From an uncultured Ruminococcus sp. (lineage in GTDB: Bacteria; Bacillota; Clostridia; Oscillospirales; Ruminococcaceae), in assembly GCA_947174965.1 (NCBI GenBank), contig CAMWKY010000035.1, forward strand, positions 1 through 11,867: 11,867 bases of DNA, written 5' to 3'. Under the pieces are notes generated by a model that made no database searches, was not told the DNA's origin, and was given only the letters and a program-made list of their open reading frames with translations. Shown here one piece after another: positions 1 through 7,408 of the stretch. The number at the start of each line of letters is the position of its first letter. Position 1 is the first letter of the stretch. The translations under genes were made by a program, and so were the position numbers.

Positions 1-25
1 AAAGAATATATACACAAATTTACAA

Positions 26-49
26 ATATACCATTGTGATGGGGTATAT
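26..49. promoter_or_regulatory. Inverted repeat upstream of rex (operator candidate)
   Basis: A perfect 7-bp inverted repeat, ATATACC (26-32) and GGTATAT (43-49), is separated by 10 nt that contain TTGTGAT. TTGTGA resembles one half of a Rex box, but the matching half is absent. No T-run follows on either strand, so it does not look like an intrinsic terminator. It lies about 60 nt upstream of the predicted rex -10 element and could bind an activator or repressor. The palindrome is seen directly; its function is inferred. Confidence 0.35.
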
Positions 50-80
50 CGATAAGCACATTACTGGTATGTAAAATAAA

Positions 81-94
81 CAATTCCCAAATTG
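81..94. promoter_or_regulatory. Palindrome overlapping the -35 of the rex promoter
   Basis: CAATT (81-85) and AATTG (90-94) form a perfect 5-bp inverted repeat around CCCA, covering the predicted -35 element. The position suits a repressor operator. It does not match the usual Rex box (TTGTGAA or TTGTTAA half-sites with a 4-nt spacer), so Rex autoregulation through this site is speculative. Confidence 0.35.
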
Positions 95-112
95 GATAGG
101 TTATGTTATAAT
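84..112 (+). promoter_or_regulatory. Predicted sigma-A promoter of the rex-adhE-hyd operon
   Basis: A consensus -10 TATAAT at 107-112 lies 17 nt after TTCCCA (84-89), a 4-of-6 match to TTGACA. The -35 element sits inside a 14-bp inverted repeat, CAATT-ccca-AATTG (81-94), so a protein bound there would compete with RNA polymerase. This is the only well-formed promoter I see ahead of the seven-gene run. The start site would fall near 119, giving a leader of about 20 nt that is little more than the rex ribosome binding site. Confidence 0.6.
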
Positions 113-138
113 CAAGATAGTGAAGGAGGTGTGAAGTG

Positions 139-756
139 ATGAAAAGCATTACAAAAGCTACTCTTGGCAGACTGCCGATTTATTTACGCTATCTGAAATC
201 CATTAAATCAATCAGTCAAAATATTTCAGCAACACAGCTTGCAAAGGCTCTTGACTTAGGAGAAGTTCAGGTTCGCAAAGATTTAGCTTCTGTCAGCGGA
301 AAAGGCAGACCAAAGACAGGATATGAAACTGAGGAGCTTATATTTCAGTTGGAGAGTTGTCTTGGTCAAAAAGATACCTGTCAGGTAATTCTTGTTGGAG
401 CAGGAAAACTGGGACGGGCACTGCTTGATTGTGAAGGATTCAAAGATTATGGAATTGAAATAGTCGCAGCTTTTGATATTGATGAATCAGTGCATTATTC
501 AGCAGCGGGAAAACCTATATATCCGCTTTCAGAACTGCAAAGTTTCTGCTTTATGAATAGTATTAAAATCGGAATAATAACGGTTTCCGAAAATGCTGCT
601 CAGGAAATATGTGATTTAATGATAAAATGCAATATTTCTGCAATATGGAGTTTTGCAAGATGTGAGCTGACCTTTCCTGAAAATGTTACTTTACTTCAAG
701 AGAATCTTGAATTATCACTTGCACATCTGCACAATAAAATTTTACGGAGGGACTAA
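139..756 (+). CDS. rex: Redox-sensing transcriptional repressor Rex
   Basis: Rex is a cytoplasmic homodimeric repressor that leaves its operators when NADH is high; it typically controls alcohol dehydrogenase, hydrogenase and other NADH-consuming genes. The product is 205 aa, close to the usual 205-215. An N-terminal winged helix (about residues 10-75) contains SATQLAKALDLGEVQVRKDL, the recognition-helix region typical of Rex. A Rossmann domain follows with the NAD(H)-binding GAGKLG motif (about 87-92), an acidic strand end at AAFDID, and the C-terminal domain-swapping helix (LSLAHLHNKI). AAGGAGGTG lies at 123-131. I chose ATG 139; GTG 136, immediately before and in frame, is equally possible and adds one Met. 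It is the first gene of the operon, its stop is 1 nt before the adhE start, and adhE is a classic Rex target, so self- and adhE control is likely. Family assignment is confident; operator identity is not. Confidence 0.95.
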   Translation: MKSITKATLGRLPIYLRYLKSIKSISQNISATQLAKALDLGEVQVRKDLASVSGKGRPKTGYETEELIFQLESCLGQKDTCQVILVGAGKLGRALLDCEGFKDYGIEIVAAFDIDESVHYSAAGKPIYPLSELQSFCFMNSIKIGIITVSENAAQEICDLMIKCNISAIWSFARCELTFPENVTLLQENLELSLAHLHNKILRRD

Positions 757-757
757 A

Positions 758-3469
758 ATGGACATGGAAACGAAAAATTATGAACTCGTTGACAGCGTGG
801 AAAAACTGAAAGCGGCTATTCTTCGCATAAGAAAGGCTCAACAGATTTTTTCAGGCTACTCTCAGGAACAGGTCGATAAGATTTTTCTTGCTGCCGCTTC
901 TGCCGCTAACAAACAGCGTATTCCTCTTGCAAGACTTGCTGTAGAAGAAACTGGTATGGGTATCGTTGAAGACAAGGTCATTAAGAATCATTACGCATCG
1001 GAGTACATCTATAATGCTTACAAGGACGTAAAGACCTGTGGTGTTATTGAAGAAAACAAGGCTTATGGCATTAAAAAAGTAGCCGACCCTATCGGTGTTA
1101 TCGCTGCTGTTATTCCTACCACTAATCCGACTTCCACAGCAATTTTTAAGACTCTCCTTGCACTCAAAACAAGAAATGGTATTATTATAAGTCCTCACCC
1201 AAGAGCTAAAAAATCCACTATTGAAGCTGCCAAGGTAGTTCTTGAAGCAGCTGTCGCAGCAGGCGCGCCAGAAGATATTATCGGTTGGATAGATGTTCCA
1301 AGCCTTGAAATGACAAACCTTGTCATGAAAGAGTCTGACATTATTCTTGCAACAGGTGGTCCCGGAATGGTAAAAGCTGCATATTCAAGCGGAAAGCCAG
1401 CTCTCGGAGTTGGCGCAGGAAATACTCCTGCTATCATTGACGAAACTGCCGATATTATCCTTGCTGTTAACTCAATTATCCACTCAAAGACTTTCGATAA
1501 TGGCATGATTTGTGCTTCAGAGCAGTCAGTAATTGTTCACGAGAAAATCTATGATACAGTAAAGAATGAATTTGCAATAAGAGGCTGTTATTTCCTCAAT
1601 GCTGAAGAAACGGAGAAAGTTCGCAAAACCATTCTTATAAATGGTGCGCTGAATGCCAAGATTGTCGGTCAGAAAGCTTATACTATTGCAAAGCTTGCAG
1701 GAGTTAATGTTCCGGAGGGTACAAAAATACTCATCGGTGAGGTTGAGAGTGTGGATATTTCTGAAGAATTTGCTCATGAAAAGCTTTCTCCCGTTCTTGC
1801 TATGTATAAGGCAAAAGATATTCAAGATGCTTTCAATAAGGCTGAACATCTCATTGCAGACGGTGGATATGGTCATACATCTTCAATTTATCTCAATGAG
1901 GTAACGGAAAAAGCAAAGCTTGATGAGTTTGCTTCACGTATGAAAACCTGCCGTATACTTGTAAATACTCCCTCATCACAAGGCGGTATTGGTGATATTT
2001 ACAACTTCATGCTTGCACCGTCGCTGACTTTAGGTTGCGGCTCATGGGGAGGAAATTCCGTCAGCGAAAATGTGGGCGTAAAGCATCTTATAAACATCAA
2101 GACTGTTGCCGAAAGGAGAGAAAATATGCTGTGGTTCAGAGCACCTGAAAAGGTTTATTTAAAGCGTGGCTGTCTGCCTGTTGCACTTGACGAACTGAAA
2201 AATGTTATGGATAAAAAGAAAGTTTTCATTGTTACAGACAGTTTTCTTTTCCAGAACAACTATACTAAGCCTATTACAGACAAGCTGAACGAAATGGGAA
2301 TACAGTATACCCAATTCTATGATGTTGCTCCCGACCCGACTCTTGCAAGTGCAAAGGCAGGTGCAGAACTTATGAAGTCATTCCAGCCAGACTGCATTAT
2401 CGCTCTCGGTGGCGGTTCAGCAATGGATGCTGCAAAAATTATGTGGGTACTTTATGAACACCCTGAAGCTGATTTCATGGATATGGCTATGCGTTTCATG
2501 GACATCAGAAAGCGTGTTTACACATTCCCGAAAATGGGCGAAAAAGCTTATTTTATTGCTATACCCACATCTGCTGGCACTGGCTCTGAGGTAACTCCTT
2601 TTGCTGTTATTACAGACGAAAAAAGCGGTGTTAAATATCCTCTTGCCGATTACGAGCTGCTTCCTGATATGGCTATAATTGACACCGACTTCCACATGAG
2701 CGCACCAAAAGGACTTACAGCTGCTTCGGGTATCGATGCTGTAACTCATGCCCTTGAAGCATATGCTTCAATGCTTGCTACTGATTATACCGACGGTCTT
2801 GCACTCCGTGCGCTGAAGATGATTTTTGATTATCTTCCCAGAGCATACGATAATGGTCAGAATGATGTAGAAGCCCGTGAAAAAATGGCGAATGCAGCTA
2901 CTATGGCAGGCATGGCTTTTGCTAATTCCTTCCTTGGAGTCTGTCACTCTATGGCGCATAAATTAGGTGCATTCCATCATCTTCCGCACGGTGTTGCAAA
3001 TGCCCTCATGATAGAAGAAGTTATAAGATTCAATGCAAGTGAAACTCCCGCAAAAATGGGCACATTCTCTCAGTACGACTATCCGCACACGCTTGCACGT
3101 TATGTCGAAATAGCCGAGTATTTAGGTGTTACAGGCAGAAATGATAATGAAAAATTAGAGGGACTTATCAAGAAAATCAATGAGCTTAAAGAGCGTGTTG
3201 GTATTAAGAAGTCTATCAAGGAATACAATATTGATGAAAAGGACTTCCTCAAACGTCTGGACGAAATGACAGAACAGGCATTTGATGACCAGTGTACAGG
3301 AGCTAATCCACGCTATCCGCTTATGAGTGAGATAAAGCAGATGTATCTTAATGCATACTATGGCGAGACTCACTTTACTGATGTCGAAATTCCTGATAAT
3401 TCAACAGATTTAAAGAGTACAGATGCTGACAGTGTTAAGCAGACTTATGTTAAGTCACGCAGTAAGTAA
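758..3469 (+). CDS. adhE: Bifunctional acetaldehyde-CoA/alcohol dehydrogenase AdhE
   Basis: AdhE reduces acetyl-CoA to acetaldehyde and then to ethanol, using two NADH; in the family it assembles into cytoplasmic spirosome filaments. The product is 903 aa, within the usual 860-910. The N-terminal CoA-acylating aldehyde dehydrogenase domain (about 1-440) has TGGPGM (199-204) and the catalytic Cys252 in GMICASEQ. The C-terminal iron-dependent alcohol dehydrogenase domain (about 455-870) has GGGS (551-554) for NAD binding and SAGTGSEVTPF. Iron ligands are Asp660, His664, His730 and His744, at the same relative spacing as in E. coli AdhE. The start is ATG 758 after ACGGAGGG (about 745-751). An in-frame ATG at 683 would add 25 residues, but it lies inside rex and lacks a good ribosome site. 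The C-terminal tail (about 875-903) is hydrophilic and probably disordered. It is very likely co-transcribed with rex and controlled by NADH. Confidence 0.97.
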   Translation: MDMETKNYELVDSVEKLKAAILRIRKAQQIFSGYSQEQVDKIFLAAASAANKQRIPLARLAVEETGMGIVEDKVIKNHYASEYIYNAYKDVKTCGVIEENKAYGIKKVADPIGVIAAVIPTTNPTSTAIFKTLLALKTRNGIIISPHPRAKKSTIEAAKVVLEAAVAAGAPEDIIGWIDVPSLEMTNLVMKESDIILATGGPGMVKAAYSSGKPALGVGAGNTPAIIDETADIILAVNSIIHSKTFDNGMICASEQSVIVHEKIYDTVKNEFAIRGCYFLNAEETEKVRKTILINGALNAKIVGQKAYTIAKLAGVNVPEGTKILIGEVESVDISEEFAHEKLSPVLAMYKAKDIQDAFNKAEHLIADGGYGHTSSIYLNEVTEKAKLDEFASRMKTCRILVNTPSSQGGIGDIYNFMLAPSLTLGCGSWGGNSVSENVGVKHLINIKTVAERRENMLWFRAPEKVYLKRGCLPVALDELKNVMDKKKVFIVTDSFLFQNNYTKPITDKLNEMGIQYTQFYDVAPDPTLASAKAGAELMKSFQPDCIIALGGGSAMDAAKIMWVLYEHPEADFMDMAMRFMDIRKRVYTFPKMGEKAYFIAIPTSAGTGSEVTPFAVITDEKSGVKYPLADYELLPDMAIIDTDFHMSAPKGLTAASGIDAVTHALEAYASMLATDYTDGLALRALKMIFDYLPRAYDNGQNDVEAREKMANAATMAGMAFANSFLGVCHSMAHKLGAFHHLPHGVANALMIEEVIRFNASETPAKMGTFSQYDYPHTLARYVEIAEYLGVTGRNDNEKLEGLIKKINELKERVGIKKSIKEYNIDEKDFLKRLDEMTEQAFDDQCTGANPRYPLMSEIKQMYLNAYYGETHFTDVEIPDNSTDLKSTDADSVKQTYVKSRSK

Positions 3470-3481
3470 GGAGGTCAGATT

Positions 3482-4231
3482 ATGAATCTTGAAAGAGTTA
3501 TCGCAGTAAGAACTGCAAAAACTGTATATCGTGACGGAAATCAGTGTATCAAAATTTTTGACAGTGACTATTCAAAAGCAGACGTTCTCAATGAAGCTCT
3601 CAATCAGGCTCGTGTTGAGGAAACCAGACTGAATATCCCAAAGATAATCGAGGTAACTACTATTGAAGGTAAATGGGCTATTGTTTCCGAATATATCAAA
3701 GGAAAGACTCTCGCTCAGCTTATGCAAGATGAGCCCGATAAAAAAGACGAGTATCTTGAAATGTTTGTAAATCTACAGCTGGAAGTACAGTCAAAGACCT
3801 GTTCTATGCTTAACAAGCTTAAAGACAAAATGAACCGCAAAATTTCTCAGGCTGACCTTGATGCTACTACACGTTACGACCTGCACACACGTCTTGAAGG
3901 TATGCCCAAACACAATAAGCTCTGTCATGGTGACTTTAATCCTTCCAACATCATTATTGCTGAAGACGGTACTCCTTATATACTCGACTGGTCGCACGCT
4001 ACTCAGGGAAATGCTTCCGCAGACGCTGCAAGGACATATCTGCTTTTCTGGCTCAACGGCGATATTGACGCAGCCGAAAAATACTTGTATCTTTTCTGCG
4101 ACAAGAGCAATACTCCGAGGAACTATGTACAGAAGTGGCTGCCTATTGTTGCAGCTTCACAGTCTGTCAAGGGCAATGAAAAAGAGCGTGAATTTTTGCT
4201 TTCATGGGTAAATGTTGTAGACTACGAATAA
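3482..4231 (+). CDS. APH/choline-kinase-fold phosphotransferase (putative signalling kinase)
   Basis: This 249-aa protein has the aminoglycoside phosphotransferase / protein-kinase-like fold. The catalytic loop reads HGDFNPSN (residues 149-156, Brenner's HGD motif with Asp151 as base and Asn156 as metal ligand), and the DFG-equivalent is LDW with Asp169. A probable ATP-binding Lys lies in CIKIF near residue 24, and EYIKGKTL looks like the hinge. There is no glycine-rich P-loop and no membrane segment. It starts 12 nt after adhE with AAGGAGGT at about 3469-3475. An antibiotic-resistance role is unlikely, given its position between adhE and a sensory hydrogenase with a PP2C phosphatase downstream. 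Such kinases have been annotated as Ser/Thr kinases in R. albus hydrogenase operons. Its substrate cannot be read from sequence; a protein substrate within this pathway is my inference, and a small metabolite remains possible. Confidence 0.8.
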   Translation: MNLERVIAVRTAKTVYRDGNQCIKIFDSDYSKADVLNEALNQARVEETRLNIPKIIEVTTIEGKWAIVSEYIKGKTLAQLMQDEPDKKDEYLEMFVNLQLEVQSKTCSMLNKLKDKMNRKISQADLDATTRYDLHTRLEGMPKHNKLCHGDFNPSNIIIAEDGTPYILDWSHATQGNASADAARTYLLFWLNGDIDAAEKYLYLFCDKSNTPRNYVQKWLPIVAASQSVKGNEKEREFLLSWVNVVDYE

Positions 4232-4240
4232 AATTTTTTA

Positions 4241-4273
4241 AGGAATTGTGCAGAAATAAACTGCACAGTTCCT
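4241..4273 (+). other. 13-bp stem-loop in the operon's largest gap
   Basis: Positions 4241-4253 (AGGAATTGTGCAG) pair with 4261-4273 (CTGCACAGTTCCT) to give a 13-bp stem with one G-U pair and a 7-nt loop (AAATAAA). Neither strand has a T-run after it, so a classical intrinsic terminator is unlikely. It divides rex-adhE-kinase from the hydrogenase genes, so mRNA processing, 3'-end stabilisation of the adhE portion, partial termination, or binding of a DNA regulator are all possible. The structure is seen directly; its role is inferred. Confidence 0.7.
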
Positions 4274-4304
4274 AATCACAAAATAAAAAACGGAGGTATT
4301 ATTT

Positions 4305-4547
4305 ATGAAAATAACTGTATGTATAGGAAGCTCCTGTCATCTGAAAGGCTCTCGTCAGGTAGTAGAGCAGCTCCAGTATCAGATAAATCAGCATAATTTG
4401 AAAGAATCTGTCGAATTGGGTGGAACTTTTTGCATGGGAAAATGCCAGCAGGGAGTTTGTGTTACCGTGGACGATAAATTTTTTTCGGTAACTCCTGAAA
4501 CGGTCAGCGAATTTTTCAAGACTGAAATTCTCGAAAAACTTACATAA
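4305..4547 (+). CDS. Thioredoxin-like [2Fe-2S] ferredoxin (NuoE/HydC C-terminal-like)
   Basis: An 80-aa protein matching the thioredoxin-fold [2Fe-2S] domain of the NuoE / complex I 24-kDa family. Ligand cysteines follow the C-x4-C...C-x3-C pattern: Cys6 and Cys11 (VCIGSSCH), then Cys43 and Cys47 (FCMGKC), with one more Cys at 52. Unlike NuoE or HydC, which are about 150 aa or more, it lacks the N-terminal helical domain, so it is a stand-alone electron carrier domain. GGAGG at 4292-4296 lies 8 nt before the ATG. It sits 13 nt upstream of hydS, which suggests that it passes electrons to or from HydS, or acts as a redox element of the sensor. No NuoF/HydB-type partner is present, so it is probably not part of a bifurcating complex. 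The partner assignment is inference. Confidence 0.85.
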   Translation: MKITVCIGSSCHLKGSRQVVEQLQYQINQHNLKESVELGGTFCMGKCQQGVCVTVDDKFFSVTPETVSEFFKTEILEKLT

Positions 4548-4560
4548 GGGAGTGTAAAAA

Positions 4561-6234
4561 ATGTCCGACTACATGAAATTAAAAAAATCCAACTGTAAAA
4601 ACTGCTATAAGTGTATTCGCCATTGTCCTGTTAAATCTATCCGTTTTTCAGGAAATCAGGCTCATATCATAGGTGACGAGTGCATTTTATGTGGTCAGTG
4701 CTTTGTGGTGTGTCCACAAAACGCAAAAGAGATAGTAGACGATACTGAAAAAGTAAAAGTGCTTATGCAGAATAATCCTGTTGTAGTCAGTCTTGCGCCG
4801 TCCTTTGCGGCTAATTACGAGGGCGTGGGAATCGGCGCAATGACAGAAGCTCTGAAACAGCTTGGATTCCTTGATGTTGAGGAAACTGCAATCGGTGCAA
4901 CTATGGTCAAAACCGAATATGAGCGTATGCTTAGCGACGAAAATCGTGATGTGCTTATCTCCTCATGCTGTCACTCCGTAAATCTGCTTATTCAGAAATA
5001 TTTCCCGACTGTTCTGCCGTGTCTTGCGAACGTTATGTCACCTATGCAGGCTCACTGTATGGATTTGAAGAAGCGCTATCCAACGGCAAAAACAGTATTT
5101 ATTGGTCCATGTATTTCCAAAAAGGACGAAGCCGACAAGTACAAGGGTATTGTTGATGCTGTGCTGACTTTCGAGGAGCTTTCCGCATGGCTCAAAGCCG
5201 AAAATATCGAACTGAAAAAAATCCCTGACAGCGAGGAAAAAAGCCGTGCAAGATTTTTCCCGACGACCGGCGGAATCCTCAAAACAATGGCTTGCGAGAA
5301 CCCGAAATATACATATATGGCAATAGACGGTGTGGAAAACTGCATTGCTGCATTGAAAGAAATTGAAAACGGAAATATAAAGAACTGTTTCATTGAGATG
5401 TCAGCTTGCGTTGGAAGCTGCGTTGGAGGTCCTGTTATGGAAAAAAATCATCGTTCTCCTATCCGTGACTACTCCGCAATTGCTAAATTTGCCGGAAAAC
5501 TTGACTTTGATGTTGAGATGCCCTATCCCGAAGAATTGAAGAAAAATTTTGAAATCATCGGTCGTAGAACTCAGATGCCGTCTGAAACCGAGATTGCCGC
5601 TATTCTTCGTCAAATGGGAAAGGTAAAGACAGCAGATGAACTTAACTGCGGCTCATGCGGCTACAATACCTGCCGAGAGAAAGCTATTGCAATATATCAA
5701 GGTAAAGCGGAAGTTTCTATGTGTCTGCCATTCCTGAAAGACAAAGCCGAGAGCTTTTCCGACAACGTGGTGAACAATACCCCCAACGGACTTATTGTAC
5801 TCAATGAAAGCCTTGAAGTTCAGCAGATAAATAATGCTGCAAGGAAGATAATGAATATTCGCTATGCGTCTGATGTGCTTGGAGAACAGGTCATTCGTAT
5901 TCTTGACCCTGTTGTTTTTATGGAAGTTCTCAACAGTGGACATGATATTTGTGACCGCAGAATTTATCTTGCAGAATACAAAAAATACGTGGAGCAGTCG
6001 GTAATTTATGACAAGGAATATCATCTGCTAATCTGCATTATGAGCGATGTTACTGATGAGGAAACAGAGCGTGAAAAGAAAGAAAACATCAGCCGTCAGA
6101 CTGTTGAAATAGCTGATAAGGTCGTTGATAAACAGATGCGTATAGTGCAGGAAATAGCCTCACTTTTAGGTGAAACTGCGGCTGAAACTAAAATCGCACT
6201 TTCCAAATTAAAGGAGAGTATCACAAATGAATAA
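4561..6234 (+). CDS. hydS: HydS: PAS-containing putative H2-sensing [FeFe]-hydrogenase
   Basis: A 557-aa soluble protein with four parts. (1) A 2x[4Fe-4S] ferredoxin domain (Cys12/15/18/22 and Cys41/44/47/51). (2) An H-cluster domain (about 70-320) with L1 ISSCCHSV, L2 IGPCISKKDE and L3 EMSACVGSC; predicted H-cluster ligands are Cys137, Cys184, Cys283 and Cys287. (3) An extra four-Cys cluster (Cys363/366/371/388, CGSCGYNTC...C) as in other sensory hydrogenases. (4) A PAS domain (about 400-500) followed by a charged helix (500-557). Departures from catalytic enzymes are His for Pro after the L1 Cys pair, Gly for Met in L2 and Ser for Met in L3. There is no histidine kinase or GGDEF output domain, so the signal must pass to another protein. 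Its stop overlaps the phosphatase start by 8 nt, which points to that partner. HydS of R. albus has been proposed as an H2 sensor; the signalling route here is inference. Confidence 0.9.
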   Translation: MSDYMKLKKSNCKNCYKCIRHCPVKSIRFSGNQAHIIGDECILCGQCFVVCPQNAKEIVDDTEKVKVLMQNNPVVVSLAPSFAANYEGVGIGAMTEALKQLGFLDVEETAIGATMVKTEYERMLSDENRDVLISSCCHSVNLLIQKYFPTVLPCLANVMSPMQAHCMDLKKRYPTAKTVFIGPCISKKDEADKYKGIVDAVLTFEELSAWLKAENIELKKIPDSEEKSRARFFPTTGGILKTMACENPKYTYMAIDGVENCIAALKEIENGNIKNCFIEMSACVGSCVGGPVMEKNHRSPIRDYSAIAKFAGKLDFDVEMPYPEELKKNFEIIGRRTQMPSETEIAAILRQMGKVKTADELNCGSCGYNTCREKAIAIYQGKAEVSMCLPFLKDKAESFSDNVVNNTPNGLIVLNESLEVQQINNAARKIMNIRYASDVLGEQVIRILDPVVFMEVLNSGHDICDRRIYLAEYKKYVEQSVIYDKEYHLLICIMSDVTDEETEREKKENISRQTVEIADKVVDKQMRIVQEIASLLGETAAETKIALSKLKESITNE

Positions 6235-7399
6235 TCTTTGTACTGATATTGGCTGGAAAAGCATCAATCATGCTGGCGAACAGCTCTGCGGTGACCATGT
6301 TGACATAGTTGAGCAGGACGAAAATTCCACGGTTATCGTTCTTGCAGACGGTCTTGGAAGCGGCGTTAAGGCGAGTATTTTATCTACTCTGACTTCAAAA
6401 ATTATATCAACTATGATGGCAAGCGGACTTTCTATCGAGGATTGCGTAAAGACTATTGCAGCAACTCTGCCTATTTGCTCAGAACGTGGGGTTGCATATT
6501 CCACATTCACAATAATACACCTGATAAATAATGAGACAGCAGAGCTTATCCAATATGATAATCCAATGGCGATACTTATCCGTGACGGCAAGAATTATGA
6601 CTATCCGAAAACAGAAATGCACATTGATGGAAAGAAAATTTTCCGCTCCTCTGTCAAGCTTCAGGAGAATGATGTTTTTGTTGCTATGAGCGACGGTTGT
6701 CCTCATGCTGGTATTGGTATCGGCTATAATTTCGGCTGGCAGAGAGATGATATTATCATTTTTATGGAAGCACTTGCAAACGCAGGTTATACGTCAAAAA
6801 CTCTTTCTACATATCTTGTTGACGAAGTGAATAAGCTCTACGGTGAACAACCTGGCGACGACGCTACTGCTTGTGTAGTGAAAATCCGCCGTCGTGAACC
6901 AATGAACATTTTATTCGGACCTCCTTCCAACCGCAATGACTGTGACCGTATGATGTCCCTGTTTTTCTCAAAGGAAGGCAAGCATATTATATGTGGCGGA
7001 ACGACCTCCACAATTGCCGCAAAATACCTCCGCAGACCACTCAGGGCAAGTATCGAATATGAAAAATCCGATGTTCCGCCCATTGCAAAACTTGAGGGCG
7101 TTGACCTTGTGACTGAGGGTGTTATTACAGTAAATAAAGTACTTTCCTATGCAGAAGATTATCTTAGCGGAAATGAGCTTTACGAGGAATGGAGTTTCCG
7201 CAAGGACGGTGCTTCGCTGATTTGTCAGTTGCTTTTTGAGGAGGCTACGGACATAAATTTCTATGTGGGGAGAGCAATGAATCCTGCACATCAAAATCCT
7301 GATTTACCCATAAATTTCAGCATTAAAATGAAACTTGTTGAGGAACTTTCACGATGTCTGAAACAAATGGGAAAACGCATTAAGGTAAGCTATTTTTAG
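6227..7399 (+). CDS. SpoIIE/PP2C-family Ser/Thr phosphatase of the hydrogenase operon
   Basis: The 390-aa product carries a PP2C-type SpoIIE domain at about 8-222. Candidate metal-binding aspartates are Asp23 (CGDH), Asp41 (ADGLGSG), Asp156 (SDG) and Asp211/212 (GDDAT). It has no transmembrane segments, unlike sporulation SpoIIE. A second domain (about 225-390) begins GPPSNRNDCD and includes ICGGTT, GVDLVTEG and a C-terminal helix; I recall similar tails on phosphatases beside [FeFe]-hydrogenases but know of no function. ATG 6227 overlaps the hydS stop by 8 nt, with GGAG at about 6212-6215, so translation is probably coupled. Its likely job is to dephosphorylate a protein in response to HydS state, opposing a kinase such as the one at 3482-4231. 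The phosphatase fold is confident; the substrate and the HydS link are inferred. Confidence 0.88.
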   Translation: MNNLCTDIGWKSINHAGEQLCGDHVDIVEQDENSTVIVLADGLGSGVKASILSTLTSKIISTMMASGLSIEDCVKTIAATLPICSERGVAYSTFTIIHLINNETAELIQYDNPMAILIRDGKNYDYPKTEMHIDGKKIFRSSVKLQENDVFVAMSDGCPHAGIGIGYNFGWQRDDIIIFMEALANAGYTSKTLSTYLVDEVNKLYGEQPGDDATACVVKIRRREPMNILFGPPSNRNDCDRMMSLFFSKEGKHIICGGTTSTIAAKYLRRPLRASIEYEKSDVPPIAKLEGVDLVTEGVITVNKVLSYAEDYLSGNELYEEWSFRKDGASLICQLLFEEATDINFYVGRAMNPAHQNPDLPINFSIKMKLVEELSRCLKQMGKRIKVSYF

Positions 7400-7408
7400 G
7401 AGGGTGTC

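Noticed and set aside
26..49. ATATACC/GGTATAT repeat as a terminator of an upstream gene
   Set aside because: The stem is only 7 bp with a 10-nt loop and no T-run follows on either strand.
683..757. Upstream in-frame ATG that would lengthen AdhE by 25 residues
   Set aside because: It lies inside rex, has no good ribosome site, and encodes a hydrophobic/basic leader unlike AdhE N-termini. ATG 758 has ACGGAGGG at proper spacing.
3482..4231. Aminoglycoside resistance gene
   Set aside because: Only the general APH-fold catalytic motifs match; the operon context is redox metabolism and a phosphatase.
4305..6234. Subunits of an electron-bifurcating HydABC hydrogenase
   Set aside because: No NuoF-like HydB is present, the [2Fe-2S] protein lacks the NuoE N-terminal domain, and the hydrogenase carries a PAS domain instead of bifurcating modules.
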